From Lachnospiraceae bacterium (lineage in GTDB: Bacteria; Bacillota; Clostridia; Lachnospirales; Lachnospiraceae): a stretch of 62,238 bases of DNA. Below are positions 8,522-18,147 of this stretch, in pieces; position 1 is the stretch's first letter, and the number at the start of each line of letters is the position of its first letter. The stretch is from assembly GCA_028696165.1 (NCBI GenBank), contig JAQVHQ010000013.1, positions 1 to 62,238 of the forward strand. Reading direction: 5' to 3'. A program made the position numbers and the translations under genes. The notes below the pieces were generated by a model. It was not told where the DNA came from. It saw nothing but the letters and a program-made list of their open reading frames with translations, and made no database searches.

Positions 8522-8761
8522 ATGTGTGATGAGAGTGGGAAGACGAAGGCTTTGATTCAGAATCTTCGTGATGCAGGGTGTGAAGAAAATCTGATTAATA
8601 AATGTGTGCAGTATGAGCAGAATGGGCAGTTTTGCGCGATGCTTTGTCTGCTTAGTAAACATAGAAATTCACTTTTGGAGAGTGTTCACAGGGAACAGAA
8701 GAAGCTGGATTGTCTGGATTACCTGGCGGGACAAATCAAAGCAGAAAAATGCGGAAAATAA
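8522..8761 (+). CDS. small conserved Lachnospiraceae-type protein
   Basis: Protein of 79 aa, probably cytoplasmic, with alternating helices. The pattern LIQNLRDAGCEENLI, then a glutamine-rich helix, LLSKHRNSLLESVH and LDCLDYL is of a kind I recall among small hypothetical proteins of Clostridia, often found beside regulators; its function is unknown. The start at 8522 is chosen because GGGAGGG (8509-8515) lies 6 bp upstream, and the upstream in-frame ATGs at 8501 and 8507 would precede that site. The stop codon abuts a 17-bp tandem repeat array. It stands alone between repeat regions. Confidence 0.6.
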   Translation: MCDESGKTKALIQNLRDAGCEENLINKCVQYEQNGQFCAMLCLLSKHRNSLLESVHREQKKLDCLDYLAGQIKAEKCGK

Positions 8762-8762
8762 G

Positions 8763-8881
8763 AGCAAATACAAAGCAAGAGCAAATACAAAGCAAGAGCA
8801 AATACAAAGCAAGAGCAAATACAAAGCAAGAGCAAATGCAAAACAAGAGCAAATACAAAGCAAGAGCAAATACAAAGCAAA
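8763..8881. repeat. 17-bp tandem repeat, 7 units
   Basis: Seven consecutive units of AGCAAATACAAAGCAAG, the fifth and last with point changes. The array begins right after the stop codon of the small gene at 8522. Because 17 is not a multiple of 3, all frames cycle through it. Confidence 0.92.
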
Positions 8882-8997
8882 AACATATTTAAAAGTATAA
8901 GTTTACTTAAAATAAGCTAAATTATACAACAGAAATGAGCTATAAAGAGAAGCAAACATGGATTAAGAGAGATGCGTAAGCAGGATTGGAGATTAAG

Positions 8998-9858
8998 ATG
9001 AAAAAATATGTAGAAGAGAGATTTACCGGGGAGAGAGCTTTATTTCAGAGCAGGGATTTGGAACTTGATTTTTGTACTTTTGCTGATGGGGAGTCTCCAC
9101 TTAAGGAGAGCAGCAATTTAAAAATTACGAATAGTTTATTTCAGTGGAAATATCCGCTATGGTATTGTGATAATGTTGTGGTTGAGGACAGTACTTTGTT
9201 TGAGATGGGACGAGCAGGAATCTGGTATACGAATCATTTGTCTATGAAGAATATTACGATTGAGGCACCTAAGACATTCCGGAGATGCAATCAGGTTACG
9301 TTGGAAAATGTTGATATGCCTAATGCAGAAGAGACTTTGTGGAATTGCCAGCACGTTTCTATGAAACAGATTACTGCTAAGGGTAATTATTTTGGCATGG
9401 GTTGTTCAGATGTAGAGATTGATGGTTTGACTCTTGTTGGTAATTATTCTTTTGATGGTGGTAAAAATATTACTATCCGCAATTCTAAGTTGTTGTCTAA
9501 GGATGCTTTCTGGAATTGTGAAAATGTTACGGTTTATGATTCTTTTATTTCGGGACAGTATTTTGGCTGGAATGCGAAGAATGTTACTTTGATTAACTGT
9601 ACAGTAGAGAGTGACCAGGGAATGTGTTATATGGATAATATTGTTATGAAAAACTGTAAATTATTGAATACGGATCTTGCTTTTGAGTATTCGACTGTAG
9701 ATGTTGAGATTACCGGAAAGATTGACAGTGTAAAGAATCCATACAGTGGCAGAATCCAGGCGCGTGAGATTGGGGAAATCATCTTTGATAATCCTGAGAT
9801 GAAAGCCGCAGATACAGAAATTATTGTAGATGACAAGAATATAAAGATGGTTGTATAA
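8998..9858 (+). CDS. DUF3737 family beta-helix protein
   Basis: Protein of 286 aa made of repeated short strands with asparagine-rich turns (for example DNVVVEDSTLF, KNITIRNSKLL, KNVTLINCTV), the pattern of a right-handed parallel beta-helix. It matches the DUF3737 family in length and in the opening MKKYVEERFTGERALF. There is no signal peptide, so it is probably cytoplasmic. The start at 8998 is supported by GGAG 6 bp upstream; a TTG 12 bp earlier is less likely. The biochemical role of the family is not established. It precedes a PatB-like lyase and a MATE exporter on the same strand, with a 108-bp gap. Confidence 0.8.
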   Translation: MKKYVEERFTGERALFQSRDLELDFCTFADGESPLKESSNLKITNSLFQWKYPLWYCDNVVVEDSTLFEMGRAGIWYTNHLSMKNITIEAPKTFRRCNQVTLENVDMPNAEETLWNCQHVSMKQITAKGNYFGMGCSDVEIDGLTLVGNYSFDGGKNITIRNSKLLSKDAFWNCENVTVYDSFISGQYFGWNAKNVTLINCTVESDQGMCYMDNIVMKNCKLLNTDLAFEYSTVDVEITGKIDSVKNPYSGRIQAREIGEIIFDNPEMKAADTEIIVDDKNIKMVV

Positions 9859-9966
9859 TTGTGTGAACGAGACAGAATAATAAAGTTTGTGTTATCCTTT
9901 TTTAACATGATATGACAATGAGATGAATATAAATTATATTTGCTTACGGATGGTAGGGGGCTGAAT

Positions 9967-11151
9967 ATGGCAATGCATTACACATATGATTTTGATAAAA
10001 TTAATGACAGGAGAGGTACGAATTCGCTCAAATGGGATGTTGATGAAAGAGAGATACCCATGTGGGTGGCTGACATGGACTTTCAGACGGCACCGGATAT
10101 CACGGAAGCTATTATGAAACGTGCTCGGTCTGGAATTTATGGATATAATATAATCCCTGATGCCTGGCATGATGCAATTACCAGTTGGTGGGACAGGCGT
10201 CATGATTTTACGATAGAAAAAGACTGGCTGATTTTTTGTACTGGTGTAGTTCCTGCAATTACCTGTGCAGTCAAGCGAATGACGAATGTGGGAGATAATG
10301 TGCTGGTACAGACACCAGTTTATGATATTTTCTTTCATTCTATTGAGAATCAGGGCAGACATGTACTGGAGAATCCTTTGAAGTATGATAAGGGAAGCTA
10401 CAGTATTGACTTTGAAGATTTAGAAGAAAAACTGTCTCATCCACAGACTACCCTGATGATTCTATGCAATCCACACAATCCGGTCGGGAAAATATGGAAC
10501 AGGGAGGAACTGGCGAAGATAGGTGCTTTATGTGCGAAACATCATGTAGCGGTGGTTTCTGATGAGATTCACTGTGATATCACAGAACCGGGGATGGAGT
10601 ATCTGCCTTTTGCAAGCGTATCCAAAGAGTGTAGGGAAAATAGTATTACCTGTATATCTGCCACTAAGACCTTCAATATGGCTGGACTTCAGACGGCAGC
10701 AGTTGTCATTCCTGATAAGAGAATCTTTGAAATCATGGAGCGAGGATTAAATTCAGATGAAGTCGCAGAACCGAATACTTTTGCCATCGATACAGTAATT
10801 GCTGCATTTACAAAAGGTGAGAAATGGCTGGAGGAATTGCGTGCATATATTGGAGAAAATCGCAGGATTGTGGACACCTTTTTGAAAGAGCAGCTGCCGG
10901 AGGTCGTAATGGTTGCTTCTCATGCCACCTATTTGCTTTGGTTAGACTGCAGTGCGTTTACTGAGGATGCAACAGAACTATGTCAATTTATACGGGAAAA
11001 GACAGGACTTTATCTATTACCGGGAAGTCAGTATCGGGGAAATGGAAAAAGTTTCATTCGCATGAATGTAGCATGTCCCAAGAGCCAGGTACTTCGTGGG
11101 CTAAAACTCTTATCAGAAGGTGTAAAATCCTACCGGGAAGAGATTCTTTGA
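9967..11151 (+). CDS. MalY/PatB family PLP-dependent C-S lyase/aminotransferase
   Basis: Fold-type I PLP enzyme of 394 aa. Diagnostic features are the N-terminal WVADMDFQTAP block, ILCNPHNPVGK, SDEIHCDI and the PLP-lysine motif SATKTFNMAGLQ, followed by NPF/IRMN-type C-terminal residues. MalY/PatB proteins cleave cystathionine or cysteine-S-conjugates to a thiol or homocysteine, pyruvate and ammonia. The start at 9967 is taken because AGGGGG (9955-9960) lies 6 bp upstream. A MATE exporter follows 132 bp downstream. A role in cysteine or thiol metabolism is expected, but the substrate cannot be read from the sequence. Confidence 0.85.
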   Translation: MAMHYTYDFDKINDRRGTNSLKWDVDEREIPMWVADMDFQTAPDITEAIMKRARSGIYGYNIIPDAWHDAITSWWDRRHDFTIEKDWLIFCTGVVPAITCAVKRMTNVGDNVLVQTPVYDIFFHSIENQGRHVLENPLKYDKGSYSIDFEDLEEKLSHPQTTLMILCNPHNPVGKIWNREELAKIGALCAKHHVAVVSDEIHCDITEPGMEYLPFASVSKECRENSITCISATKTFNMAGLQTAAVVIPDKRIFEIMERGLNSDEVAEPNTFAIDTVIAAFTKGEKWLEELRAYIGENRRIVDTFLKEQLPEVVMVASHATYLLWLDCSAFTEDATELCQFIREKTGLYLLPGSQYRGNGKSFIRMNVACPKSQVLRGLKLLSEGVKSYREEIL

Positions 11152-11283
11152 TAAAAGAAAAGTCAAAAAACAGCGGGGACTTGCTGGAATAATTGATGTA
11201 AGAGATAGAAAAGCTAGAAGAAGTGCTGGAAAAATGCTGGAAGAAATGGCGGAAAGTGCTAGTCTGGCAGCACTGGAAAATAA

Positions 11284-12720
11284 ATGAAAGAAAATGTAAA
11301 TAATAGTATGACAATAAAAAGTAAGACAAAAAGGTGGGATAAGGCACATATAGAAACTGTAATCCGATTAAGTATTCCAGCCATATTAGCAGAAATCAGT
11401 TCGGTTGCCATGCAGTATATTGACTCTGCCATGGTGGGAAGTCTGGGGGCAAAGGGGACTGCATCTATTGGACTGGTATCCACATCTACCTGGTTAATCA
11501 GTGGTTTGTGTATGGGTGCTGCAACTGGATTCTCTGTGCAGGTAGCACAACTAATTGGAGCAGGGAAAGAAAAAGAGGCGCAGGGAGTCCTGCGCCAATC
11601 GCTGTTGGTCTGCCTTATGGTAAGTGTGATACTGGCTACGGCAGGCTGCTATATAAGCGGATTTCTTCCAAAATGGCTGGGAGGTGCCAGTGAGATTCAA
11701 AAGCAGGCTTCCAGGTATTTTTTTGTTTACTGTTGCTTTTTACCTGCTATGCAGTTTCGATATTTGGCCGGGAGTATGCTGCAGTGCAGTGGAAATATGA
11801 GAGTTCCCGGTATTTTAAATGCTTCTATGTGTGGGCTGGATGTGATTTTGAATCTTTTATTGATATTTCCATCAAGGGAACTGACGGTATTTCACAGCAT
11901 TCATATTCTGCTTCCAGGTGCCAATTTGGGTGTAACAGGTGCTGCACTGGGCAGCGCATTATCGGAAGTTACAGTGGCGGTTATTATGATGTGGGCAGTA
12001 TGTATGCATTCAGACAAAATGAGAATTATTGGAAAAGGAATTAACGGGAAAGGGAGTTGGCGCCCTCGCAAGCGATGTATGAAAGCAGCAGTTGGAATTG
12101 CTTTGCCCATTACTTTTGAGCATACAGTAATGTGTGGAGCGCAGGTGGCATCTACCTATATTATCGCACCTCTTGGAACGGCATCGGTTGCGGCTAATTC
12201 TCTGGCAGTAACAGCGGAGAGCTTCTGTTATATGCCGGGATATGGAATTGCCTCGGCGGCAACTACTTTAGTTGGACAGGGAATCGGTGCAGGAGATAAG
12301 GAGAGAGCAAGGTGTTATGCAAGAGTATCTGTTGGTCTCGGTATTGCATTAATGAGCGGTGCCAGCATTTTGATGTATCTGTTTGCACCTGAGATTTTCG
12401 CAATGCTTACCCCAGATCCAACAGTTCGAAGTCTGGGAACTACGGTGCTTCGAATTGAGGCTTTTGCAGAACCTTTATATGGTGCATCCATTGTAGTAGC
12501 AGGAGCTTTAAGAGGCGCAGGAGATACGTTGGTTCCGAGTATTTTGAATCTGGTTAGTATGTGGGGAGTTCGTATTTCACTTTCCTGCATATTAGCCCCA
12601 CGATTTGGTCTGGTGGGAGTATGGATTGCCATGTGTGCGGAACTGTGTGTAAGAGGTGTGTTATTCCTTATAAGATTGTTTAGAGAAAAATGGTTACTAA
12701 CTGAAATATATAAAAAATAG
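11284..12720 (+). CDS. MATE family efflux transporter
   Basis: Polytopic membrane protein of 478 aa with about 12 hydrophobic segments in two similar halves, each starting with an IPAILAEISS- or LPITFEHTV-type helix. It includes the MATE-typical DSAMVGSLG, TGFSVQVAQLIGAG and GAGDTLVPS motifs. It would export drugs or cationic metabolites using a sodium or proton gradient. The ATG overlaps the TGA of a short upstream frame (ATGA), which may help translation because its own ribosome site is poor. A strong terminator shared with the converging glgD follows. Confidence 0.85.
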   Translation: MKENVNNSMTIKSKTKRWDKAHIETVIRLSIPAILAEISSVAMQYIDSAMVGSLGAKGTASIGLVSTSTWLISGLCMGAATGFSVQVAQLIGAGKEKEAQGVLRQSLLVCLMVSVILATAGCYISGFLPKWLGGASEIQKQASRYFFVYCCFLPAMQFRYLAGSMLQCSGNMRVPGILNASMCGLDVILNLLLIFPSRELTVFHSIHILLPGANLGVTGAALGSALSEVTVAVIMMWAVCMHSDKMRIIGKGINGKGSWRPRKRCMKAAVGIALPITFEHTVMCGAQVASTYIIAPLGTASVAANSLAVTAESFCYMPGYGIASAATTLVGQGIGAGDKERARCYARVSVGLGIALMSGASILMYLFAPEIFAMLTPDPTVRSLGTTVLRIEAFAEPLYGASIVVAGALRGAGDTLVPSILNLVSMWGVRISLSCILAPRFGLVGVWIAMCAELCVRGVLFLIRLFREKWLLTEIYKK

Positions 12721-12795
12721 GTTAATCAGTTACGGATAGCTAATCAGCGTATATGCTGAAAAGATAAATACTTGGAAATTGAATAGCAACGTAAA

Positions 12796-12838
12796 AAAGA
12801 TACTGCCACAAATAAGTGCGGCAGTATCTTTTTATAAG
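12796..12838. terminator. bidirectional terminator between MATE gene and glgD
   Basis: AAAGATACTGCC pairs perfectly with GGCAGTATCTTT across a loop of about 14 nt, with T tracts on both strands. Confidence 0.88.
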
Positions 12839-12843
12839 AATGA

Positions 12844-13959
12844 TTACAGAGTATCTTCACGTCTGATATAACCGGGTTTGTCAGGTGCTGCAACAACTTC
12901 TTTTACATGAATCAGCTGTGCACGTTTATCAACTACCTGGTTTTCCACATGAACACCTTCGCCGACAACTGCGCCTGCAAGGACGATACTGTTTTTAACA
13001 ACTGCGTCTTTTTTAATGACACAACCACGTCCGATGATGGAGTTTTCTACACTTCCTTCAATCAGACAGCCGTTAGATACGACGGATTTCTTTACATCAG
13101 CATTTTCAAAATACTGTGTAGGGCAGGAATCATTGGTTCTGGTATAGATTGGCCAGTCTTCATTGAATAATTCCATTGCAGTCTTGATGTTGATCAAAGA
13201 CATATTAGCATTGTAATAGCTTTCGAAATCTGTAATTGTTGCAAAGAATCCTCGATGAGCAACTCCACGGATATCTAATTCACTGCAGGAATCATTGATG
13301 ATATCTGCCATAGTATACATAGAAGAAACTGCCTTGGCTTTTTGAACTAAATCTATAAATAATTCAGTTTTCATAACATAGGTATCCATGAAGATGTTTC
13401 TGCTCTTTGCGGTTCCATGATTAGGCTCAATGGAAAGAACACCTTTCTGACGGTTTAAGTTTAACACATTACAATTCAGATGATTCTCTTTCGCATTGTC
13501 TACAGAATGGTACATCATAGTGATATCTGCTCCGGATTCCACATGGTTGGCAATCAAAGCGGAGTAATCTGCTTTGTAAACCATATAGCTTGGTGCGATA
13601 ACTACATATGGATGATGCATTCTCTTGATACTTTCCATATTGTCTATGTAAGATGCGATGTCTGTATTATAGATATCATGCTCAGCAGTATTTTCTGAAA
13701 ACAGAATTTGTAATCTGCCGCGTTTTGAGTTGATATTATAATGACGACCAGTTCCTAAATGATCAGTCAAAGACATTGGTTTTCTCTTAATATAAACCTG
13801 AATACGGTCGATGCCGCTGTTGCTTAAGTTTGAAATAGGAAAATCAATGACACGATATCTTCCCATGAATGAAATAGCTCCGATTGGACGATAGTCCTCT
13901 AATCCTTCGACCCAAAACTGTCTTCCGGAAGGATTTACAATTCCAAATGCACTGTACAT
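12844..13959 (-). CDS. glgD: GlgD, regulatory-type ADP-glucose pyrophosphorylase subunit
   Basis: Protein of 371 aa homologous to ADP-glucose pyrophosphorylase: an N-terminal nucleotidyltransferase domain (GRYRVIDFPISNLSNSGI) and a C-terminal left-handed beta-helix with hexapeptide repeats (GRGCVIKKDAVVKNSIV). It lacks the intact GGxGxRL nucleotide-binding loop present in GlgC, starting instead SAFGIVNPSGRQ, so it is probably non-catalytic. In Firmicutes, GlgD forms a heterotetramer with GlgC and raises its activity. The ATG follows the glgC TAA by one base, with AAGGGGG as ribosome site, indicating tight coupling. Confidence 0.93.
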   Translation of the reverse strand: MYSAFGIVNPSGRQFWVEGLEDYRPIGAISFMGRYRVIDFPISNLSNSGIDRIQVYIKRKPMSLTDHLGTGRHYNINSKRGRLQILFSENTAEHDIYNTDIASYIDNMESIKRMHHPYVVIAPSYMVYKADYSALIANHVESGADITMMYHSVDNAKENHLNCNVLNLNRQKGVLSIEPNHGTAKSRNIFMDTYVMKTELFIDLVQKAKAVSSMYTMADIINDSCSELDIRGVAHRGFFATITDFESYYNANMSLINIKTAMELFNEDWPIYTRTNDSCPTQYFENADVKKSVVSNGCLIEGSVENSIIGRGCVIKKDAVVKNSIVLAGAVVGEGVHVENQVVDKRAQLIHVKEVVAAPDKPGYIRREDTL

Positions 13960-13960
13960 A

Positions 13961-15100
13961 TTATTCTTCCCCCTTTACACGTTTTGCAACCAGTTCAATA
14001 TTCTCGCTGTCTGCCCGTCCAACAACGGCATTTTTACCAATGTGAACACCCTCTGCAATAAGAGCACGATGAATAATAGCGCCTTCTTCTACAACAGCTC
14101 CAGGCATCAATACACTATCCATAACCACTGCTCCGGAACGAACTTTTGAACCGGTAAAGAGTACAGAATTTTCAACATCGCCATCCACAACACAGCCCTG
14201 TGTAATAAAGGCACGTTTGATATCGGCGTTTTCTCCGATATACTGAGGAAGTGTAGTAGCATCTTCTGTATAGATCTTCCAGGTAGAGTCATTTAAATCT
14301 AAGGCATTGTTGGCATCTAATAAGTCCATATTAGCTTCCCATAAGGAATCAATGGTTCCTACATCTTTCCAATAGCCTTTGAATTTGTATGCATATAATA
14401 CTTTCTGTTCAGCTAACATAGCCGGGATGATGTCCTTACCAAAATCATGATGAGAATCTGGATTCTTGATATCAGCAACTAAAAGCTTGCGAAGAGATTT
14501 CCAGTTAAAGATATAGATACCCATAGAGGCTAAATTACTCTTTGGATGTTCTGGTTTTTCTTCAAATTCGATGATATGTCCTTCTTCATCGGTGTTCATA
14601 ATTCCAAAACGGCTTGCTTCCTTTTTCGGAACTTCGATAACAGCAATTGTAGCATCTGCATTATTAGCGTTATGTTCAGCCAGCATCTTGGCATAATTCA
14701 TCTTATAAATGTGATCACCGGATAAAATCAGCACATGTTCCGGTGCATAACTATCTATAAAATCAATATTCTGTGAAATAGCATCTGCTGTTCCACGATA
14801 CACATTTAGATTTTCGTCTGCTTTTTCGCGAGGCGGGAGTACGTACACTCCACTGTCCTTTGCATCCAGACCCCAGCGTCTTCCGGCAGCTACATAACTA
14901 TTCAAAAGAATAGATTCGTACTGTGTTAAAACTCCAACTACATCAATACCACTGTTTGCACAATTACTCAGTGGAAAATCGATGATACGATATTTACCTC
15001 CATACGAAACTGCGGGCTTTGCGACTTTATTAGTCAGGTCATGTAAACGAGATCCGCGTCCGCCGGCTAAGATCATAGCTAGCATATTATTTTGTTTCAT
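13961..15100 (-). CDS. glgC: glucose-1-phosphate adenylyltransferase GlgC
   Basis: Catalytic ADP-glucose pyrophosphorylase of 379 aa, which makes ADP-glucose from ATP and glucose-1-phosphate, the committing step of glycogen synthesis. It keeps the triphosphate loop AGGRGSRL, the [15 protein letters not shown] block, [20 protein letters not shown] and the substrate-site FEEKP. A C-terminal hexapeptide beta-helix follows. GAGAGG lies about 8 bp upstream of the ATG. It is first in a two-gene operon with glgD. Other glg genes (synthase, branching, phosphorylase) are not in the window. Confidence 0.95.
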   Translation of the reverse strand: MKQNNMLAMILAGGRGSRLHDLTNKVAKPAVSYGGKYRIIDFPLSNCANSGIDVVGVLTQYESILLNSYVAAGRRWGLDAKDSGVYVLPPREKADENLNVYRGTADAISQNIDFIDSYAPEHVLILSGDHIYKMNYAKMLAEHNANNADATIAVIEVPKKEASRFGIMNTDEEGHIIEFEEKPEHPKSNLASMGIYIFNWKSLRKLLVADIKNPDSHHDFGKDIIPAMLAEQKVLYAYKFKGYWKDVGTIDSLWEANMDLLDANNALDLNDSTWKIYTEDATTLPQYIGENADIKRAFITQGCVVDGDVENSVLFTGSKVRSGAVVMDSVLMPGAVVEEGAIIHRALIAEGVHIGKNAVVGRADSENIELVAKRVKGEE

Positions 15101-15409
15101 AAATAAGTCCTCTCTTTCTTCCTATGTTAAGTAATATTATACAATTAAATCTGAAAAATATCTACTTTTTTATGCAAATTAAGTACATATTTTACTGAAA
15201 AAACAAGAAAGTTTAACAAAATCATTAAAAATGGAGTAATATTGTACTATAATGTAAGGTTTATGCTCAGAAAAAGCATTGTTTTTGAAAAAAAACTATT
15301 ATTAAGAGGTAGTCCTATGATAATATTAGAGTATAATTGAGAAACTAAAAAGATGAAAAAGTCAAAAAATAGAGTACACGGTGAGTTTGAAAGTAGGAAA
15401 GGCGTATGT
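15101..15409. other. AT-rich divergent intergenic region
   Basis: About 309 bp between glgC (minus) and the ArAE-type gene (plus). It is very AT-rich, with TATAAT-like hexamers on the plus strand at 15249 and 15332 and on the minus strand at 15136-15141, none with a clear -35 at the right distance. No small gene or folded RNA is convincing. Confidence 0.5.
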
Positions 15410-16438
15410 ATGAATGATAAACGAAAAATGGTACGAATTCTAATCTATTCCTTTAAAATCGCTTTGGGAAGCTGTATTGCTATTTATATTGCGGAATTAT
15501 TTCATTTAGAAAATGCGGCATCGGCAGGTAGTATTACATTGCTTACATTGGTTACGACGAAATGGGAAACATTAAAGTTATCTTTGTTTCGCATTTTGAC
15601 TTTTTTTACCTCAGTGTTGCTGGCAGCGATTTTATTTACCAGTATTCCTTTTGCGTGGGTTGATTATGGATTGTACATTTTGGGTATTGCTATATTTTGC
15701 GAATGGATTGGATGGCGGACAACCATCTCTGTAAATGCAGTTATAGGTATCCATTTTCTAAATACCAGAGATTTTAGTGCAGCATTTGTCTCTAATGAAT
15801 TTCTGCTGGTACTTATTGGAATTGCAGTGGCCATAGTCATTAATTTGTTTCATAATAATGGCAGCAGAAGAAGAGATATTATTGAAAATATGCGGTATAC
15901 AGAAAATCGTATGCAGCTGGCGCTGGGGGAATTGGCAGCTTATCTGTCCAATCATCCTATGGAGCGCAATGTATGGGATGATATTATTTCGCTGGAGAAG
16001 AATCTGCATAGATTTCTGGACGATGCTTATCAGTATCAGAATAATACATTCCAATCACATCCGGTTTATTATATAGATTACTTTGAGATGCGTCTAAGTC
16101 AATGTCAGGTACTGCATAATCTGCATTATGAGGTAAAGAAAATCCGTGAGATTCCTTCACAAGCTCATGTAGTTGCAGAGTATATACTCTATATGGCAGA
16201 ATTTGTAAAAGAGATGAATAAGCCACAAAATCAGCTGGATGAGTTGGAGAAGATATTTCAGAGCATGAGAGAGCAGCCGCTGCCGGTAACCAGGGAAGAA
16301 TTTGAAAGCAGGGCGATATTGTATCATATACTTATGGATTTGGAAGATTTTCTGGTGTTTAAGAGAAGGTTTATCGAATCAAGGGATGAGCAGCAGATAA
16401 GAATATATTGGATGGATAATGCTGATGCAGGGCGTTGA
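15410..16438 (+). CDS. aromatic acid exporter-type (ArAE/FUSC-like) membrane protein
   Basis: Protein of 342 aa. The first 150 residues hold about six membrane segments in the arrangement of the aromatic acid exporter family (formerly DUF939), including the AASAGSITLLTLVTTKWETLK motif region. A cytoplasmic helical C-terminal half follows, of the ArAE_1_C type. Members are thought to export aromatic acids or other small anions, but substrates are unproven for this subgroup. The start at 15410 is chosen because AGGAAAGG (15395-15402) sits 7 bp upstream; the longer frame from 15353 has no ribosome site. It is transcribed alone, towards an unusual long palindrome. Confidence 0.75.
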   Translation: MNDKRKMVRILIYSFKIALGSCIAIYIAELFHLENAASAGSITLLTLVTTKWETLKLSLFRILTFFTSVLLAAILFTSIPFAWVDYGLYILGIAIFCEWIGWRTTISVNAVIGIHFLNTRDFSAAFVSNEFLLVLIGIAVAIVINLFHNNGSRRRDIIENMRYTENRMQLALGELAAYLSNHPMERNVWDDIISLEKNLHRFLDDAYQYQNNTFQSHPVYYIDYFEMRLSQCQVLHNLHYEVKKIREIPSQAHVVAEYILYMAEFVKEMNKPQNQLDELEKIFQSMREQPLPVTREEFESRAILYHILMDLEDFLVFKRRFIESRDEQQIRIYWMDNADAGR

Positions 16439-16504
16439 TGATATTGTAACCTACAATTAAAGAAAGGCCAGAAAAAACTGTAAAGAAAGCTGTAAAAAGA
16501 AACA

Positions 16505-16564
16505 TACAAAGAGTGGGGAAGTACAAATAAAGTAATCTTTATTTGTACTTCCCCACTCTTTGTA
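16505..16564. terminator. 28-bp perfect palindrome, likely bidirectional terminator
   Basis: Positions 16505-16532 are exactly complementary to 16537-16564, leaving a 4-nt loop (TAAT). The stem core is GAGTGGGGAAGTACAAATAAAG cut at 16511-16532. It sits between convergent genes, which fits a shared terminator, but it lacks a long T run and the arm is longer than usual. Confidence 0.7.
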
Positions 16565-16638
16565 CATCTTAATCTTAGAATTTTTGTTATTAGATATCAT
16601 TAGATGTTCTTACAATTCCAGTAGTATGATAATCTGTT

Positions 16639-16667
16639 CTTAGCAAGTACACCAGGATGTATTTGAA
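16639..16667 (+). repeat. degenerate copy of the dispersed hairpin repeat
   Basis: Matches the core of the 6430 and 41463 elements with about 5 changes in 26 positions (CAAGTACACC facing a GTATTTGAA arm). It lies just downstream of the deacetylase stop codon. Confidence 0.45.
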
Positions 16668-16671
16668 TATA

Positions 16672-18147
16672 TTACTCGGATAAAGTTACAGGCGTAGGAC
16701 GAACCGGGTCAAATACATCTTCCACATGGAATAAATCTTCCAGATTGCCATCTACAGTCATACTCTTATACAACTGATAACCATCCAGGTCGCGGCGTCC
16801 CTGACGAACGTAATCGCTTCGGTATTGATTCCAGTACTGTGTCGAATCCACATTACAATAGAAGTTAAATCCCTGTCCGTGGAAATAAGCATATTTGCCA
16901 TTGTCCATACTGTAATCTTCAGAACCGGCGATATCTTCTCCATGTGCGAAGATAATCGTATCAGTAGGCCCAATTAATGGAGATACGTAGGTCATCCATT
17001 TATCGTTGTCTTCCATAAGTGATTCTAAGGAGCGGGAGCCGGCTCTTGCATGTCCCCAGGTGTGGCTGGCAAATTCCCATCCGCTGTTTTTGATAGCTTC
17101 TGCAGCTTTTGTGGCTTCGGCTACATCCGTATCCCAGTTAAAGTCTGGATGTGCATCCAGCCATTCCTGCTGATCCAAATCCAGCTTTTCTTTGGTTTTG
17201 TATGCAATATCAGTACGGTATCCAAGAATGCCATTGTAACCGGTAAGTGCGATAAGTCCGCGTGCTCCCTTATAACATCCGTCAGGGTGTTCTGTCAGGA
17301 ATGTGTTGAGTCGTGGAACCACATCAAAATCACCGATTTCCACGGTTCCGTCATCTTGAGTCATCTGACATTTTGGCAGACCATTTTCATCCACTACAAT
17401 TTTATCCGGGAAGCCATCAGCTTCGCCAAAATGATAGTAGCTTAAGTCATCCACAGAAAGAACTACAGCCTTTTTATTAGGCGGCAGCATTAACTGATCA
17501 TTTACTTCAAAAGTAGAAGAGCCGTCCTCATTTTTAGTCTCTTTTACTAAATCACGCAGGCGGACGATGACATAGCCATTATCGTACATCTGTTGTGTGA
17601 TTTTATCAAACTCAGAGACGGTTGTGTACCAGCAGTTGTAGTCTTCCTGTTTATAATCTCCGTCAAATACCTTGTCATTGTTGGTAATTAAGGAGTGATA
17701 GAAGATGTGAGGTACAGTGGTAACATCTACAGGTACGCAGGATGCCTTGGTAGTTTCATACTCGGAGATAGCATCAGTCATAGCAATATCTGATTCATAC
17801 CCAGCAGTAGATTGGATAAGTGAGATAGCACCGTCATAATCATAGCCTGCAGCCAGAACAGCGGCCTGGTCTAAGATATCCTGATTGGCACTCTGACTGG
17901 AACCTTCGCCAGAGTTGGAACCTTCTTCATTTTGCGATGCAGTCTGTTGCGCCTCTGCGTCATTGCCGGAAGACTTGCCCGATTTGATCCCCCTAACCAC
18001 AAGAGTAATAACCAGGATAAGCAGCAGTGCCAGGATGATTCCAAGCCCGGTTCTTATCATCATAACTTGTTTGAGACGCTTCTTTCTCTGAAGCTCCTGG
18101 CGTTTCCGTCTTCGTTGTCTTAATTCTTCTTCATTCATATTTCCCAA
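16672..18147 (-). CDS. membrane-anchored polysaccharide deacetylase family protein
   Basis: Protein of about 491 aa. A basic N-terminus and one membrane segment (about 30-51) are followed by a Ser/Gly/Asn/Gln-rich linker (52-95), then an extracellular NodB-type domain. The NodB motifs are visible: VLSVDDLSYYHF supplies the Asp pair and SHTWGHA supplies the two metal-binding histidines. The enzyme would remove N-acetyl groups from peptidoglycan or another surface polysaccharide. The start is uncertain: TTG at 18147 with GGGGG 7 bp upstream, or ATG at 18138. It is monocistronic and faces the ArAE-type gene across a long palindrome. The substrate is unknown. Confidence 0.8.
   Translation of the reverse strand: MGNMNEEELRQRRRKRQELQRKKRLKQVMMIRTGLGIILALLLILVITLVVRGIKSGKSSGNDAEAQQTASQNEEGSNSGEGSSQSANQDILDQAAVLAAGYDYDGAISLIQSTAGYESDIAMTDAISEYETTKASCVPVDVTTVPHIFYHSLITNNDKVFDGDYKQEDYNCWYTTVSEFDKITQQMYDNGYVIVRLRDLVKETKNEDGSSTFEVNDQLMLPPNKKAVVLSVDDLSYYHFGEADGFPDKIVVDENGLPKCQMTQDDGTVEIGDFDVVPRLNTFLTEHPDGCYKGARGLIALTGYNGILGYRTDIAYKTKEKLDLDQQEWLDAHPDFNWDTDVAEATKAAEAIKNSGWEFASHTWGHARAGSRSLESLMEDNDKWMTYVSPLIGPTDTIIFAHGEDIAGSEDYSMDNGKYAYFHGQGFNFYCNVDSTQYWNQYRSDYVRQGRRDLDGYQLYKSMTVDGNLEDLFHVEDVFDPVRPTPVTLSE

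Noticed and set aside
8604-8900. Plus-strand frame of 98 codons across the small gene and the 17-bp repeats
   Set aside because: It overlaps the better supported small gene in another frame and its length comes from the repeat.
13480-13698. Plus-strand frames opposite glgD and glgC
   Set aside because: Both strands were compared; the minus-strand products have full family motifs and the plus frames have none.
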